NCBI RefSeq assembly: GCF_032362555.1
Contig: NC_083523.1
Location: 6,857,501-6,921,500, forward strand
DNA: 64,000 bases
Direction of reading: 5' to 3'
Origin: Amyelois transitella
Taxonomy: Eukaryota > Arthropoda > Insecta > Lepidoptera > Pyralidae
The number at the start of each line of letters is the position of its first letter. The stretch's first letter is position 1. Shown piece by piece: positions 1-11,455 of this stretch. Below the pieces are notes generated by a model, which did not search any database, was not told the DNA's origin, and was given only the letters and a program-made list of their open reading frames with translations. The position numbers and the translations under genes were made by a program.

Positions 1-172
1 AGTGACTGAATTGCAATAATGATGTAGAAATTATCAGTAGAATTTAGTTATAGTTACAAAGAGAACCCGTGTGAGTTGAGTAGATTCTTTAAAAAATTAT
101 TTAAAAATTAAAGGGATTTTTATGTTTGGAGCATCGAACATTTTTTGTTGATGTGTAACCTTACATACTTAC

Positions 173-3100
173 ATGTGTAACACAAACGCGCACTTCTCTA
201 TTGACCCCAGAACCGGACTTGATAATCTCTCCTTTGAGGAATGATGTACCTCCCCTGAGGTATGCCCCCATCAGCAGGTTAAGTGCCTCGTCTAATGAAA
301 CTACGTTCTTTGGAGGGTCCTTCTTGTTTTGTTGAACTGAAAGGGATATTAGTGGTAATTTTTTCATAAGCTTGCGTATTTTTGCCTATTCTCGATAATA
401 TTTTGAGCTTAGGATCAACTGAAGACAATATCTAAACGGATTGACTCTCAATTGAAGTTAAAAGGTACACATTTATCTAAAAGTTAAGATACTATTTCTT
501 ATATGACTTTTCTAGCTGTATTGCTCAGGCTTCATTCTCTAAAGAAATCGCATTTTACTACTGGGTTTAAGTAACAGCTATTTCAGAGTTGCTGATATCT
601 AGGGACAGAATATTATTCAGACACAGAGACCAAAATGACGCATTTTTATTTCAAAATTTTCTCTTTATTGCACCAGTAGAATAAAACATACAATTCAGTT
701 AAGTCGTCAGCAACTTTTTTTTCAGACACATGAATCCCACCGCTGCCACCATAATGTAATGCCACTACTAGCTCTATTATAAAGAAAGAAGAAATACATC
801 TTGTTTTTAAAAAAAAACAGTCGAAGATTATAAAATCTTTTGCCGTTTAATAAAGGGTCCAATATCTTACCAGACTGACCAACTTTGAGTTTGGTATGTA
901 AATTGTCGACTTCTCCCGCCTGCGTAGCAGCGATCAACGCGCCAAGTAGCTCTGCGATGGCACATCTGAATAATAAACAGTATTTTATTTTTTTACATAA
1001 CATATGTGTGTGTGTTTCCCGGTACCAATAGAAACATTAATTAGGCTTTCTTTTTAAAGTTAATTTAAAACGTAATCTAATGTTCTTAAGGTAATTGTAC
1101 TTACTTATAATAATCGTACCGCGATAAACAAGTATCCTTAACACAACCCCATTTAAAATGGAGAGAAACATGTAGAAATACGGATCTTATGCTCCGAAGA
1201 CAAATGGCAAAACTTGCATCTAGAAAAAAACAGACATAGAAAAGTTACCTCAACGTATAATCACTAGGATGGGCCGCCCGTAAGCAAGCAGCGGCTATAG
1301 CATCCAAATCCGCTGCAGTGAGCTTCATCAGCGGTAACATTTGTTTGAGCGCGTGCGCAGCGGCGGCTCGGACCGGGCTCGCGCGGTCCGACAGTAGAGA
1401 GTTGCGCGCCGCTCGCGACACTTCGCGCAAAGCCGCCGGCGCAGCGGAACCCATTCCTACGCAGATCTGGATACAATACATACATATCACGTAAATAGAA
1501 CCGACAACCTTAAAAAGACCGATGGTCATGTTCAGCTGTTTGGCTTAATGATAGAATTGAGATTCAAATAGTGACAGGTTCCTATCCCATCGCGTAAAAG
1601 ATAAATCCCAAGTTTATAAGCCTACTAACCCTTAGGTACTTTGAAGATTAAGTAACAAAATAATGTTTCATTATTATCCACATTTATCAGTCCCTGTAGT
1701 CAAGTTATATTACTTTTCATATAGGGTAAACATGTCACCCCTCAGTTGTTGATTTCAAAAGAAGGTAGCATAAAAAAATATATAATATGTACCGGTCTAC
1801 TTAAGTGGAACAACATTCCCTATTTTAGGAACAAATGTTCAATGAAGCATGAAATTCTTATCATTATGTATTCTTAGTTCAAAATTAGCATTCAAAAGTA
1901 GTTCTAAAATAAATTATTCAGGCAAACATCCTTGGACTACATTTTGTGATAAAACTATGCACCTACATTTCGTCTTAAGTTTAGAAAATGGCACGAAAAT
2001 ATAGACAATTGAACTGACCGCTATTAGGAGCGATAGCGGGAGACATTTTGTTTTTAGATTTTAAGTTTAATGTATATATATGATACTTGTAATCAATTCG
2101 TAAATTTATTGAGTTTTCAATTGTTTTGAGTTGGTAGCTTAGGCTGTTACATATGAATCACAACACACTTTTTTTCACCGTTTTTATCACAAGAGAAATG
2201 ATAATAAAAAAGGGTTTAAAAAAAACTTTATTTGTTCCCAAAGAGGATGAATCAAAAGACACGAGAAAATTTGAAAAAAGAAAGTCTATTACCTTTTCGA
2301 GGGTATTCATAATCTCCAGTCTGGTCTGAGACTCCGCACTCTTCAGAGACCTCACCAGAGTGGATACAGTCTCCTCGTAAGATCTGCCCATCATCCGACC
2401 CAGTTTCTCGTACATACTGCCCAAGCAGCATATTGCAGCTCTACAGTGAAACATTAATCATTAACGAAATATACAGGAATGCATATAGTCACGTCTATAT
2501 TCCTTGCGGGGTTGACAAAGCCAATCAAATGGACTGAAAGGCCATGTTCAGCTGTATGGCTTCATAATAGAATTGAGATTCAAATAATGACAGGTTGCTT
2601 GCCTATAACCTAAAAGAGAAATCCCAAGTGTATAAGCCTATCCCTTAGTCGCCTTTTACGACATCAATGTAAATATATGGAGTGATTCTATTCTTAAGTG
2701 ATGGAAACCATAAGGCACATTAATACAGGAAAATTCTTATTTCATTAATACAGAAAATAAAAAGTGTGTCATTCATTCATGCTTTTTTACACTCTTGCTT
2801 GTAGTATTTTTTGTCATTATGTCAAGAACCACTGACATAAAGACAAACAACCAGTGATCTCAAAGCTCATATAGAACTTTTTTAAAGTACCCCTGAAATT
2901 CATGGGACCACAGTTCAAAGGGCCTATTGCAGGTGAATAATGCATAGGGTAAGTCCAACACAACCCAAATGTTCGACATGCTTCCAAAAATCGGACCCCA
3001 TGCTTGTAAGATAAGATTATTGTAGTACCTACTTCAAAATAAGGATCTTCTTCTTATAGTCGATTTCTGGAAGTAAATCGAACCTTTGGGTTGTATATTT

Positions 3101-4064
3101 TAGTTCAAAATAAGGATAATTAAACATAAATAAACTTACAGCCTCGTCGGCAAATACGATGGCGAGTCATCCTTCACTTTAATGATATCATTGCACTTGT
3201 TGACGGTATCAAAAAGCAGAAACGTATCACCCACTGAGAACAGAGTGGCCAGACACCTGGCTAGAAGCCGGCGTGCTGGAGGCCCGAGAGATTCACGGAG
3301 AAGGTTCACCAGTTGAGCTACCAGCTTTTGTTGACAACTCTTAATGTCAGACTGAAAATAATCATTTGGTTAGTTTCATTTGTATGATAGATGTAAATTG
3401 CATGTTTAAAAATAAAGATAACATTAATATGTTTTAAACAAAATATAGTCCACAGGAGCCCCAGATTATTTTTAATTCTCCAGTCAACAAGACTTATAAA
3501 TATTTTTTAAATAGTGCATCTTATTTTTCCAATTAATATTTAAAACATCAACATACATACATACATATGATCACGTCTATATCCCTTGCGGGGTAGACAG
3601 AGCCAACAGTCTTGAAAAGACTGAATGGCCACGTTCAGCTATTTGGCTTAATGATAGAACCGAGATTCAAATAGTGACAGGTTGCTAGCCCATCGCCTAA
3701 AAGAGGAATCCTAAGTTTATAAGCCTATCCCTTAGTCGCCTTTTACGACATCCATGGGAAAGAGATGGAGTGGTCCTATTCTTTTTTGTAATAGTGCCGG
3801 GAACCACACGGCACAAATAAAAACACGGCACAATTAAAACATCAAATAAATTAAAAATATGTTGTTTTGTCAAACTGACTGGAGTTTTATTTGTGGGGGC
3901 ATATAGCTATAACTATGCTCCTTATAAAATTAAATTACCTTATGAGCAGCGACTAGGACCTTGTCAAGGAACCGAAGCCACTCGAATATAAAATGTGGCT
4001 TCTTATCGTCTGGGAGCTGCTGCAATGCAGACTCGTTTAGAGTAAGGGTGTGTGTCACCTCCAT
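173..4064 (-). CDS. HEATR5B: HEATR5B, N-terminal part (partial, leaves window on the left)
   Basis: HEATR5B is a large HEAT-repeat protein that works with AP-1 and aftiphilin-type adaptors in trans-Golgi/endosome sorting. Six coding exons are visible, in coding order 4064-3939, 3351-3140, 2440-2293, 1466-1249, 965-871 and 336-173. All junctions are GT-AG and the phases agree, giving 321 residues. The start [14 protein letters not shown] and the segments [34 protein letters not shown] and [19 protein letters not shown] match the vertebrate N terminus as I remember it. Residues from about 160 on are HEAT helices, and the exon at 1249-1466 is alanine-rich. The last visible codon ends exactly at a donor, so the rest of this protein of about 2000 residues lies left of base 1. 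The identification is firm; exon ends were read by eye. Confidence 0.93.
1505..1635 (-). repeat. Element A, partial copy
   Basis: This is the middle part of the SINE-like element A (described at 3552-3833), in the HEATR5B intron right after the exon at 1249-1466. It keeps the segment with aatgatagaattgagattca and the gtgacaggtt motif; both ends are gone. Confidence 0.75.
2480..2735 (-). repeat. Element A, near-complete copy
   Basis: This copy lies in a HEATR5B intron. It runs from the tail side (atagtcacgtctatattcc) to the head side (aaaccataaggcac). It is diverged from the other copies by many small changes, so it is probably older. Confidence 0.85.
3552..3833 (-). repeat. Element A, complete copy with 12-bp target-site duplication
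   Basis: Element A is the commonest repeat here. In sense direction it starts near gtggttcccggcacc and ends with gacgtgattatatgtatgta-like tetranucleotide repeats. This copy is flanked by TTAAAACATCAA at 3540-3551 and 3834-3845, a direct 12-bp duplication that fits insertion by target-primed reverse transcription. It has no clear tRNA boxes and no long ORF. It lies in the first coding intron of HEATR5B. Confidence 0.88.
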
Positions 4065-5837
4065 TATCTAAAAAAAATTGTAATATAAAAGCTTGATTAG
4101 TAAGAAGCATGGGATTCTCATATCTTACTCTTTTATAAAAGCTTTCTTTAGAGCCAGCAATCAGTATCATTAGACCCATATAATATTTTATACAATAATT
4201 TTTAAGAGAATTTTATTCATACAATAAACCTCATATTGTGGTTTTATTTTTTAAAGTTAAGTCAATATTTAAGTGTTTCTGTTATAATTTGCATGCAAGT
4301 TATACTCAGGTTAATCTAGGTCATGGAGATCAAAATAAGCAAATGATAAAAACCAATAGTACATTAAAAAAGTCCTTTTGTCCAGCTGGATTATGTTTAT
4401 AACTGCAAAAATACCCATACACAGAAGAGATTAGATTGAATTCCATATCTGGATGTGGTGTTATTAAATAAAATTACAAGAAACTTTATGAACTCCCTTA
4501 AGGTTGTTATTTGAATAGGTGTTTTTTATGTTTTCTCCAATCTCCAATTTCTCTCAATAGCGATAAAAATGTTGGTTCACTTGCCATCACAAATATGGTA
4601 TGGTGCGAATATTGTTTACAGTAGTCCTGAATGGCGTCAGACAAAGATGAATCATGCGATACAGAGCTTTAACCTAGTACATATCTATATGGAGGTCAGT
4701 TATTACAATTTAAAGGATAAAAACACATGAATTACTGGCAAAATTAGATTACATACCAACTAATCAAATGTTGTTTCAATAAATTAACCTTGCAACATCA
4801 CGTCATTAACATAGTAAAGCGAAGAAACGTCGACTAATTTTTTACACTTTGTTTTTCTTCACAGGATTTTTCGTTTTAAAAGCAGTAAGAAATTTAATTT
4901 TTACGTAAACCAAATTAAGCTAGAAAAATCCGAACTCTCACATACAGTCAACTTTCGCTTCACAGATATTGTTTCGCTTGGATTGATTGAAAACTTGTAT
5001 GTAGATTAAAATGTCAAAGTCATTTTCAATTGTATTAACATTGACAACAATCACACCTTAGAAAACCCATTTGGAGAACCAAGAACCACACTACAAATCC
5101 ACCTCCATACTAATAATAAAGAAACTCTTTATTGTAAATGTTTTGTTTACAATAAAGAGAAAAGTTTTGAATAACATTTAAAAGATATGTTTCCTTTTAT
5201 TTTATTCTCCAATAAAATGATTTCTTTCTTTATTTCTTACTTTTCATTTTTTTGTCTGGTACTTAAGAAAATTAAGAGTGTGTTACTCTCTGTCCGAGTC
5301 CCATAGGCATAATCTTTTTTTTTTTTGCTATTTTCAGCGCATTAATCAGATTTAAGGATTCTGAAAGATATACTCCTTACAGTAATACTAAGACTCTGGA
5401 GCAAGCTTAAAGATTGTTCTCAAAAATTAGTAACTGTGACTCAAAAACATTTTAAATTTTTATGTCGTTTATGTTATGGTTTTAACTGTCAATGTTAAAA
5501 TGTCAAGTGTGGTAAATTAAGTAACTACATATATCTACTTACTTTGCAAAAAGCGAAATCCCCTAGAAAAAGCCAAAAAAATATATTTTATTTTACCTAC
5601 GTTTGAAAAAAATCGCTGTGATTAATCCTGTTTGACTACGTTTTATTAGTGAATTTAATAATTGCTTTGCACCAAACCAACAGATCGAATACCTAATAAA
5701 TTTTTTTGTAAGTCATACAATGATTTTGTTCTTTCATGCAAGCTACTACAATCTTGATCTAAGACTACAGTAAGCGTATGTGTATAGTAAGTTTATCAAG
5801 AAAATATTTCAATTTATCCAAAAATTACGATACTTCA
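4065..5837. promoter_or_regulatory. Divergent intergenic region between HEATR5B and CNOT9
   Basis: About 1.8 kb separates two start codons that face away from each other, so both promoters and 5' untranslated exons should lie here. The stretch is AT-rich and no CpG-rich core stands out. No TATA box or initiator could be assigned with confidence, and I see no further coding exon. Confidence 0.4.
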
Positions 5838-6731
5838 ATGAATACTATGAGTGCACAACAGAGCCCGGCGAATATGCAGGCCGCCGTGGACAGGGAGAAG
5901 ATTTACACGTGGATCGTGGAGCTGTGCAATCCAGAGACTCGAGAGAACGCGCTTTTGGAGTTGAGCAAGAAGCGTGAAGTGGTACCCGATTTAGCGCCCA
6001 TGCTCTGGCATAGTTTTGGTACTATTGCTGCTCTTTTGCAAGAAATTACCAACATCTATGTAGCTATGATACCGCCGACCCTGACGGCACACCAAAGCAA
6101 CCGAGTATGTAATGCGCTGGCATTAATGCAATGTGTGGCGTCTCATCCTGAAACAAGATCTGCATTCCTCCAAGCACATGTCCCTTTGTTCCTGTATCCC
6201 TTTCTCCATACTGTATCCAAAACACGCCCATTTGAATATTTGAGATTAACAAGCCTTGGAGTCATTGGTGCTCTAGTTAAAACAGATGAGCAAGAGGTAA
6301 TAACATTTTTGTTGACTACAGAAATTATTCCACTATGCCTACGCATCATGGAGAACGGATCTGAGTTGTCCAAAACTGTAGCTACATTCATTCTGCAGAA
6401 GATATTGTTGGACGACAGCGGTCTGTGTTATATTTGTCAGACTTATGACAGGTTTTCGCATGTTGCTATGATTCTTGGTAAAATGGTGTTATCTCTTGCT
6501 AAAGATCCATCTGCTCGTCTCTTAAAACACGTAGTAAGGTGCTATCTTCGGCTGTCTGACAATCCAAGAGCTCGAGAGGCACTGCGGCAATGTCTCCCGG
6601 ACCAATTGAGAGATGCCACCTTCACAGCGTGTCTCCAAGAGGACAACTCGACTAAGCACTGGCTTGCCCAGCTTATAAAGAATTTAGAAGCTCAACCACC
6701 ACCAGCCAGCCCTGCTCAGCCAAATATGTGA
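5838..6731 (+). CDS. CNOT9: CNOT9 / Rcd-1, CCR4-NOT complex subunit, single coding exon
   Basis: CNOT9 is the armadillo-repeat subunit of the CCR4-NOT deadenylase, which shortens mRNA tails and binds peptide motifs of repressors such as GW182 and Roquin. The ORF gives 297 residues, close to the 299 of human CNOT9. Signature stretches include [65 protein letters not shown] and [21 protein letters not shown] chose the ATG at 5838 ([21 protein letters not shown]); an in-frame ATG at 5778 would add 20 residues unlike the family. The N-terminal tail before AAVDREK is variable in animals. The whole ORF has no intron. It is intact, so it is either an intron-poor true gene or a retained retrocopy. 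Confidence 0.96.
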   Translation: MNTMSAQQSPANMQAAVDREKIYTWIVELCNPETRENALLELSKKREVVPDLAPMLWHSFGTIAALLQEITNIYVAMIPPTLTAHQSNRVCNALALMQCVASHPETRSAFLQAHVPLFLYPFLHTVSKTRPFEYLRLTSLGVIGALVKTDEQEVITFLLTTEIIPLCLRIMENGSELSKTVATFILQKILLDDSGLCYICQTYDRFSHVAMILGKMVLSLAKDPSARLLKHVVRCYLRLSDNPRAREALRQCLPDQLRDATFTACLQEDNSTKHWLAQLIKNLEAQPPPASPAQPNM

Positions 6732-7044
6732 GGTTTAATTCTGTGGAGGCCCACTGCAGACAATTTACAAGAAGTAGTGCAAAATTTTTCACTTTGACGA
6801 AACTTTACTTATAGAAATTGTTTTTGTAACTACTTTTGTGTATGATATTAGGATAATGGAACTACATACAATTTGACATATTATTGCAGCTGTTTATAAG
6901 TTAAAAGGTTAAGAAATTAAATAATGAATTTGTATACTAACAATAATCCTTATAAAAATTTATATAGAAAAAATATTTTATATAAATAGGCTTAATCTGT
7001 ACATGCTGATACCATGAACTTATTCAAGCTAATACATATTTTAC

Positions 7045-7100
7045 AATAAACTTGTGGTATATAATCATATAAAAATATACAGCTTAAAAAATCAAATAAA
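7045..7100 (+). other. CNOT9 poly(A) signals
   Basis: Two AATAAA hexamers at 7045-7050 and 7095-7100 lie 310-370 bases after the CNOT9 stop in AT-rich DNA and are the likely 3' processing signals. Confidence 0.5.
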
Positions 7101-7197
7101 CAGATTGTAATCAACTCTTATTTTATAACATTGTTATTCTACACAAACAGTAAATAATTACCAAAATATTGTTGTAAAAATGTATGTATGTACTTGC

Positions 7198-7380
7198 TAC
7201 TAGCGACCCGCCCCGGCTTCGCACGGGTGCAAAATTATAAATGTTATACATAAAAACCTTCCTCTTGAATCATTCTACCTGTTACACCCCATCAAAATCC
7301 GTTGCGTAATTTTAAAGATTTAAGCATACAGACAAACAGACTAAAATAGTGACTTTGTTTTATACTATGTAGTGATTATG
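7198..7380 (+). repeat. Lepidopteran interspersed repeat fragment (GACCCGCCCCGGCTTCGCAC type)
   Basis: The block starts near ctagcgacccgccccggctt and ends near ttatactatgtagtgat. I recall this pattern from many lepidopteran genomes, where it behaves as a truncated interspersed element. A shorter relative is at 27275-27365. The class, perhaps a LINE 3' end, is not certain. Confidence 0.6.
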
Positions 7381-8220
7381 AGAAAGGATTTTGTGAAATT
7401 TTGTAAGGATTATTGTAGTTTTCAAAGTAATATATTATAGTTTGAGTGTTATATTCAAATGAAAATGATTGTTGAGTTCATCATTAAAAAATGCATCAAG
7501 TTATGCCATGTGTAACTGAAGTAGATATTTATGTTCTAGTGGATATGAGGGTAATGTCAAGAACTTCTACTTGTTCCGCTGGTCTTCACTGCATTTTATT
7601 TATAAAATTTAGTGAAAATTTTCTGGATTCATGGTCAAAGGCATACCCCAGACTCTTCAGAGTGGTGAGGATAAAACGGGACTAAAGCCAGGAGGAAAAG
7701 AGTGACACTTCTGTGGAAGGCAACATTATACTAGAGAAAAAGCACCAGCTATTCCATTAAAAAAATCTGGGGCAAGGATCAACCTGTTCCAGAGTAGGGA
7801 TGGACCTCACCTGTTATTATACCCAGTTATAAGCCTTTTTAATGTTAGTAATTTCCCACAGCTAAGATATCTATCTATATTTGTTTTTTTAGTTTCTTTT
7901 AGAAAGTGGGCCTTTATTAACCACTACAAAATTTATTATCTCTCTATAAAGTGTTGCATATTTTTTAGTATTGACATAGTATAAATTTATTGAACTTACA
8001 CATGCCTTTGATATTTTTAATTGGTTTCGTATTATATGCATTGTATTATTTTTATTTTAGTAACAGAACAAGATTAAAAGCACTAATTTTGTATGCCAAT
8101 GTAGTGGACTGATATGAGAATAAACTTTTTATTATTTGTAGATTAATTGTTTGTTATATTTTACCCAAGATTTATGATCTTATTACCACAACATTCTACT
8201 ATTGAGGTTCAGTGGACAAT
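7381..8220. other. Intergenic DNA with one small repeat fragment
   Basis: This is AT-rich and non-coding as far as I can see. At about 7640-7710 there is a fragment of a dispersed family whose core is gaggataaaacgggactaaa followed by gccaggagg. Related fragments lie near 9160-9200, 29320-29345 and 57430-57490. Confidence 0.5.
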
Positions 8221-8360
8221 TCATAAACATTCACAGGATTTGTCTTCTCTCTTTTTCTGAGATAAGAATATAAGATACCAGTGGCCCGCTATGACTTCGC
8301 CATTGTACAAACATGGCCTGTAACACTCGCCGACAATGTTTTCATGATCGGTTCCGTATT
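8221..8360 (-). CDS. Orphan terminal-exon candidate, product unknown
   Basis: On the minus strand a good acceptor (ttaattttcag) is followed by 46 open codons ending in TGA at 8221. The peptide starts KYGTDHENIVGECYRPC, continues LYNGEVIAGHWY and ends KSCECL. It reads like real protein with paired cysteines, but I do not recognise the family and found no convincing upstream exons in the next 1.5 kb. It could be the last exon of a small gene, a remnant of one, or chance. Confidence 0.3.
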
Positions 8361-8378
8361 TCTGAAAATTAATCCTTA

Positions 8379-8729
8379 GGCTCGTTTCACAGTGAGGCCG
8401 TCGAGATGCGCTTAGACGAGGCGAGGCGCCTATACATGACAATAGCTCGTTTTAGAAAAGTAAGAAAGCAGATCTCTCAGGCCCCAGCTTGGTGGCGAAG
8501 GGTGCAACTAGGAGTACGCTTAGATAAGAGGAAAAAGCCCCGTCCTGTCACGCAAACGGTCGTGAAACGTGCGATGTTAGCCAGCGCAGCCAAAACACCG
8601 TACTTTGAAAGGAACCGCGATAAGTACTCGTGTCGGCCCGCTCCACCGGTAAAGCGCGCGTGCGTTTATTCTGAAACCAGCCTTACAAAGTTACAAACTT
8701 TACTTCTCTATAATATTAGTAATATATAG
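8379..8729 (+). CDS. Uncharacterised basic ORF, doubtful
   Basis: An open frame with its first ATG at 8406 gives 107 residues rich in Arg and Lys (for example LGVRLDKRKKPRPVTQ, AWWRRVQ). The last 25 or so codons lie in the common repeat end ctataatattagtaatatat, so the natural C terminus, if any, has been replaced. I do not recognise it. Its closeness to the golgin-84 duplicate at 9440 may be chance. Confidence 0.2.
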   Translation, partial: GSFHSEAVEMRLDEARRLYMTIARFRKVRKQISQAPAWWRRVQLGVRLDKRKKPRPVTQTVVKRAMLASAAKTPYFERNRDKYSCRPAPPVKRACVYSETSLTKLQTLLLYNISNI

Positions 8730-9261
8730 ATGTGTTGTTTTGAATTTTACAAATAGCCTTCGGGGGTCGATTCCTAATTTGGTTCTTGTTCTCGAAACCT
8801 CATGACACCGCCGAGCGTGCATACATACATACATAAAAAGCATGTAGAACCAAGATTCTTGATCTATACCTACGCCATAATTTTATGGCCCTAACTTCAG
8901 AAGCTCTACATTTAAGTCGTAAGTAGGTGTGGCTTGACCATTTTGTTTCACATACCTAAACGCATACCTTAACGAATGCTTGTGAAATCATTGTGACGGT
9001 AGCCAGCAAAACGAATTTTGCTCTACATGCTATCTGACTTTTTTTCATATAATTTGATTATAACTAGTAACGTGTAGATCTGATAATTTTTTTTACAGGT
9101 TATGCTACGTAGACTAGTATGTTATTGAAGAATCGAATAAGATACCAAATTCCAGATATGGACGGTGGCCCCGCTCTTTTTAAGAGAGATAAGGATGTAA
9201 GCAGGACTAACTACCGTCGGATCAGTTGATTACCAATAATTTAACGGTTTTTTTATTAACT

Positions 9262-9410
9262 TGGGAATCTTCATTCAGGCAATGGGCTAGCACCCTGTCA
9301 CTATTTCATTTTCGATTACATCATTACGCCATACAGCTGATTGTGGCCTCTCAGTCTTTGGCAAACTGTTGGCTCTGTCTACCCCGTATAGAATAAAGAC
9401 GTGAGATACC
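9262..9410 (+). repeat. Element A, partial copy upstream of the duplicated golgin-84 exon
   Basis: This tail half of element A is followed by gaatattgttattttag. The real golgin-84 intron has an element A fragment at 45440-45630 followed by gaatattgttatttcag, so the A copy and the splice region appear to have been duplicated together with the exon. Confidence 0.7.
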
Positions 9411-9439
9411 TATGTAAGTATGAATATTGTTATTTTAGG

Positions 9440-9531
9440 AGATTATTCCAGCTAGTGTACCAGAAGACCTCGATCTCATAACCCAGAGCCCAGACAGTTT
9501 CACTTATTACAGGATGCAAAATTTAGACGTA
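9440..9531 (+). pseudogene. Duplicated fragment of golgin-84 exon 2
   Basis: This segment resembles the golgin-84 exon at 45669-45833. Both read (L/P)E(N/D)LDLI, then PDS, then YRMQNL, and share the DNA word caggatgcaaaattt. The copy keeps an acceptor (tattttag) and an open frame, PEDLDLITQSPDSFTYY followed by RMQNLDVN, with extra codons relative to golgin-84, and runs open to a stop at about 9555. Similarity ends about halfway through the parent exon. No other golgin-84 exon was found nearby, so this is a partial duplication 36 kb from its source and in the same orientation. Confidence 0.72.
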
Positions 9532-9853
9532 AATCTTATGTGTATTATTAAATGAGTTCTGATTCAGAAGCATGATTGTAAAAGATCAAAATTCATATTT
9601 TCACTCTTTCGTGCTTAACGATAGAAATAGTACCTATTTAGTGTTTACGTGTGTCACATAAAGTACCATATGGTGTCGGATGAAAGTACTGTACCAACGT
9701 AGACGGCTCTACAAAGTTATCTGGATTTATAGGCCTGCTACCCCTGTTAAGAAACTTAATATTACAAATCATAAAAGTGGTCATAGGTATCTACGTGTAG
9801 AAGTTTTGGATTTAATGAATTATTAAAAAAGATATTGCTAAAAATATTTATGT

Positions 9854-10663
9854 TTAGAAATCAGGTCCCCGAACAGGATATTGTGATAACGCCCATCGTT
9901 TGCAAGATCTATATGACACAAAAGACCCATGTATATCTGTTTTTCTCCGTTGAGGTTCCTTAGAAATTGAATGGTATTCATTAAAAGACTGATGTTGCCC
10001 AGGAAAGCTATGTTGGGGTTTGTAGAAATACTTTCTTGGTTCTTTCATGTTGTGATATGACTCTTTGAAAGCTAAAGTAGGCTCCCGGAAAGTTGTCTTT
10101 GATTGTTTAAAGGAAGAAGCAGGCGCGTTATCGTCATATTTAACAAAGGGTGTTGTACCAAAACTTGCGGTCTCAACACATTGTGTGCATGCTTTATCCA
10201 ATAGTGAGCAAGTGTGCAGTTGTTCGGTCTGTATCAACTTCGGCGTCCCTTTCAGCCTGACTCGTTTCAAAGAGCATTTGCACGAAGTCACGCCGGATCC
10301 ACCACATTTGTTAGGACCTCGTTTCCTAACCGCTGTAATACAATTATTGTCACATCGCAGAGATCCACTTACTTCTGTATTGACTCCAATTTCAACGTAA
10401 TCCTTCTTCAATATAGTCTCTTTTGATCGAAATTTGTTAATGACAGTTTTACTAGATCCATTTGGTACGATCTTATTGGTTTTTTCTTTTTTTATAACCA
10501 CGGAACGTGTGGGTTTTCCTATGTTCCTGTTGCGGCTGTTTGCAGTTGAAGACTTCTTGCTAGGTAACTTGGATTGATGGACTTGACTACTTGGTATTTT
10601 TGAAGTAGACTTTACTACGGGATCTACGATTTCCTCGCAAAGTTTTTGAGCTATAGCCGACAT
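9854..10663 (-). CDS. Uncharacterised 269-residue basic protein, single exon
   Basis: The ORF opens MSAIAQKLCEEIVDPV and ends YPVRGPDF. The first third is Ser/Lys/Thr-rich and probably disordered. The middle has clustered cysteines (CDNNC, KCGGSG, SCKCS, CSLLDKACTQC) that could bind metal. The C-terminal third repeats KEP/REP-type motifs with aromatic residues (FREPTLAFKES, MKEPRKYFYKP, ISKEPQRRK). No intron is needed and I recognise no family. Its length and composition suggest a real lineage-specific gene. Upstream bases 10664-10980 hold nothing else visible. Confidence 0.55.
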   Translation of the reverse strand: MSAIAQKLCEEIVDPVVKSTSKIPSSQVHQSKLPSKKSSTANSRNRNIGKPTRSVVIKKEKTNKIVPNGSSKTVINKFRSKETILKKDYVEIGVNTEVSGSLRCDNNCITAVRKRGPNKCGGSGVTSCKCSLKRVRLKGTPKLIQTEQLHTCSLLDKACTQCVETASFGTTPFVKYDDNAPASSFKQSKTTFREPTLAFKESYHNMKEPRKYFYKPQHSFPGQHQSFNEYHSISKEPQRRKTDIHGSFVSYRSCKRWALSQYPVRGPDF

Positions 10664-10984
10664 TTAGATATAGACTGCTGGATTCGTTAATGAAATTCCA
10701 GAGCATGTTATCGGAACAGTTACTATTTTTAAAACACATTTCAGTTTAGAAAGACTTCATGTACTAAGTATAAAGGTGTCATTTTATAATATAATGCAGG
10801 TAGCTACCAAAAGGAAAAACCATTATTGTTGATAAATTAAGTAGTATATAGCAGTTCTACTTACTACATTGTAAATTTTCAGACTTATGAACTCGACATT
10901 TGCACGATTTGACCCTAGAATTTGACTTATGTAACGAAGAAGACGTAACATAAACCAAAGAGCTAACTTCAATATAGGTAGATA

Positions 10985-11455
10985 ACTACTTAGCTACTTT
11001 ATTTATTTATTTATTTAAACTTTATTGCACAAAAACAAAAAATGTACAAAAGGCGGACTTAATGCCGCTTGGCATTCTCTACCAGTCAACCAGTTGACCA
11101 AACAGAAAAAACTTTAAGTTGGTGGTGCGATAAAGTGCACATGCATACTGACAAAATACATACATTACAAAAAGAAAATGCGTAAATACATACAAGATAT
11201 ATATACATAATATACACTATAAATACATATTATTATACATACATAAAATATATAATTAGGATATATAATTAGGATGACCCATCATTAATCTGCCGAAGAA
11301 AGAACCCCTTCACAGCATGTTTGAACGCAGAGCGACTAGGAGCTCTCCTAATCATTTCAGGAAGAGCATTCCAGAGCCTTACAGCCTGAACCTGGAAAGA
11401 TTTCTCCAAAAAAGTAGACCGGAATAGAGGAGTACGCAGAGTCAGGTTGAGTACT
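10985..11455 (-). mobile_element. 5'-truncated LINE, C-terminal end of ORF2 plus 3' tail
   Basis: The minus strand encodes FRSTFLEKSFQVQAV, RLWNALPEMIRRAPSR and AFKHAVKGFFLRQ before a stop near 11279. The LWNALP motif is typical of the C terminus of jockey/CR1-type non-LTR retrotransposons. The 3' untranslated part runs left through gcggacttaatgccgcttgg to TTTAT repeats at about 10998-11020. Everything upstream is missing, as usual for 5'-truncated insertions. Confidence 0.8.

Noticed and set aside
5778-5837. Upstream in-frame ATG of CNOT9
   Set aside because: The extra residues ([13 protein letters not shown]) do not resemble the family N terminus.
9101-9196. Exon-like segment (MLLKNRIRYQIPD) before the golgin duplicate
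   Set aside because: Its second half belongs to the dispersed repeat with gaggataaaacgggac-type words, so the ORF is repeat-derived.
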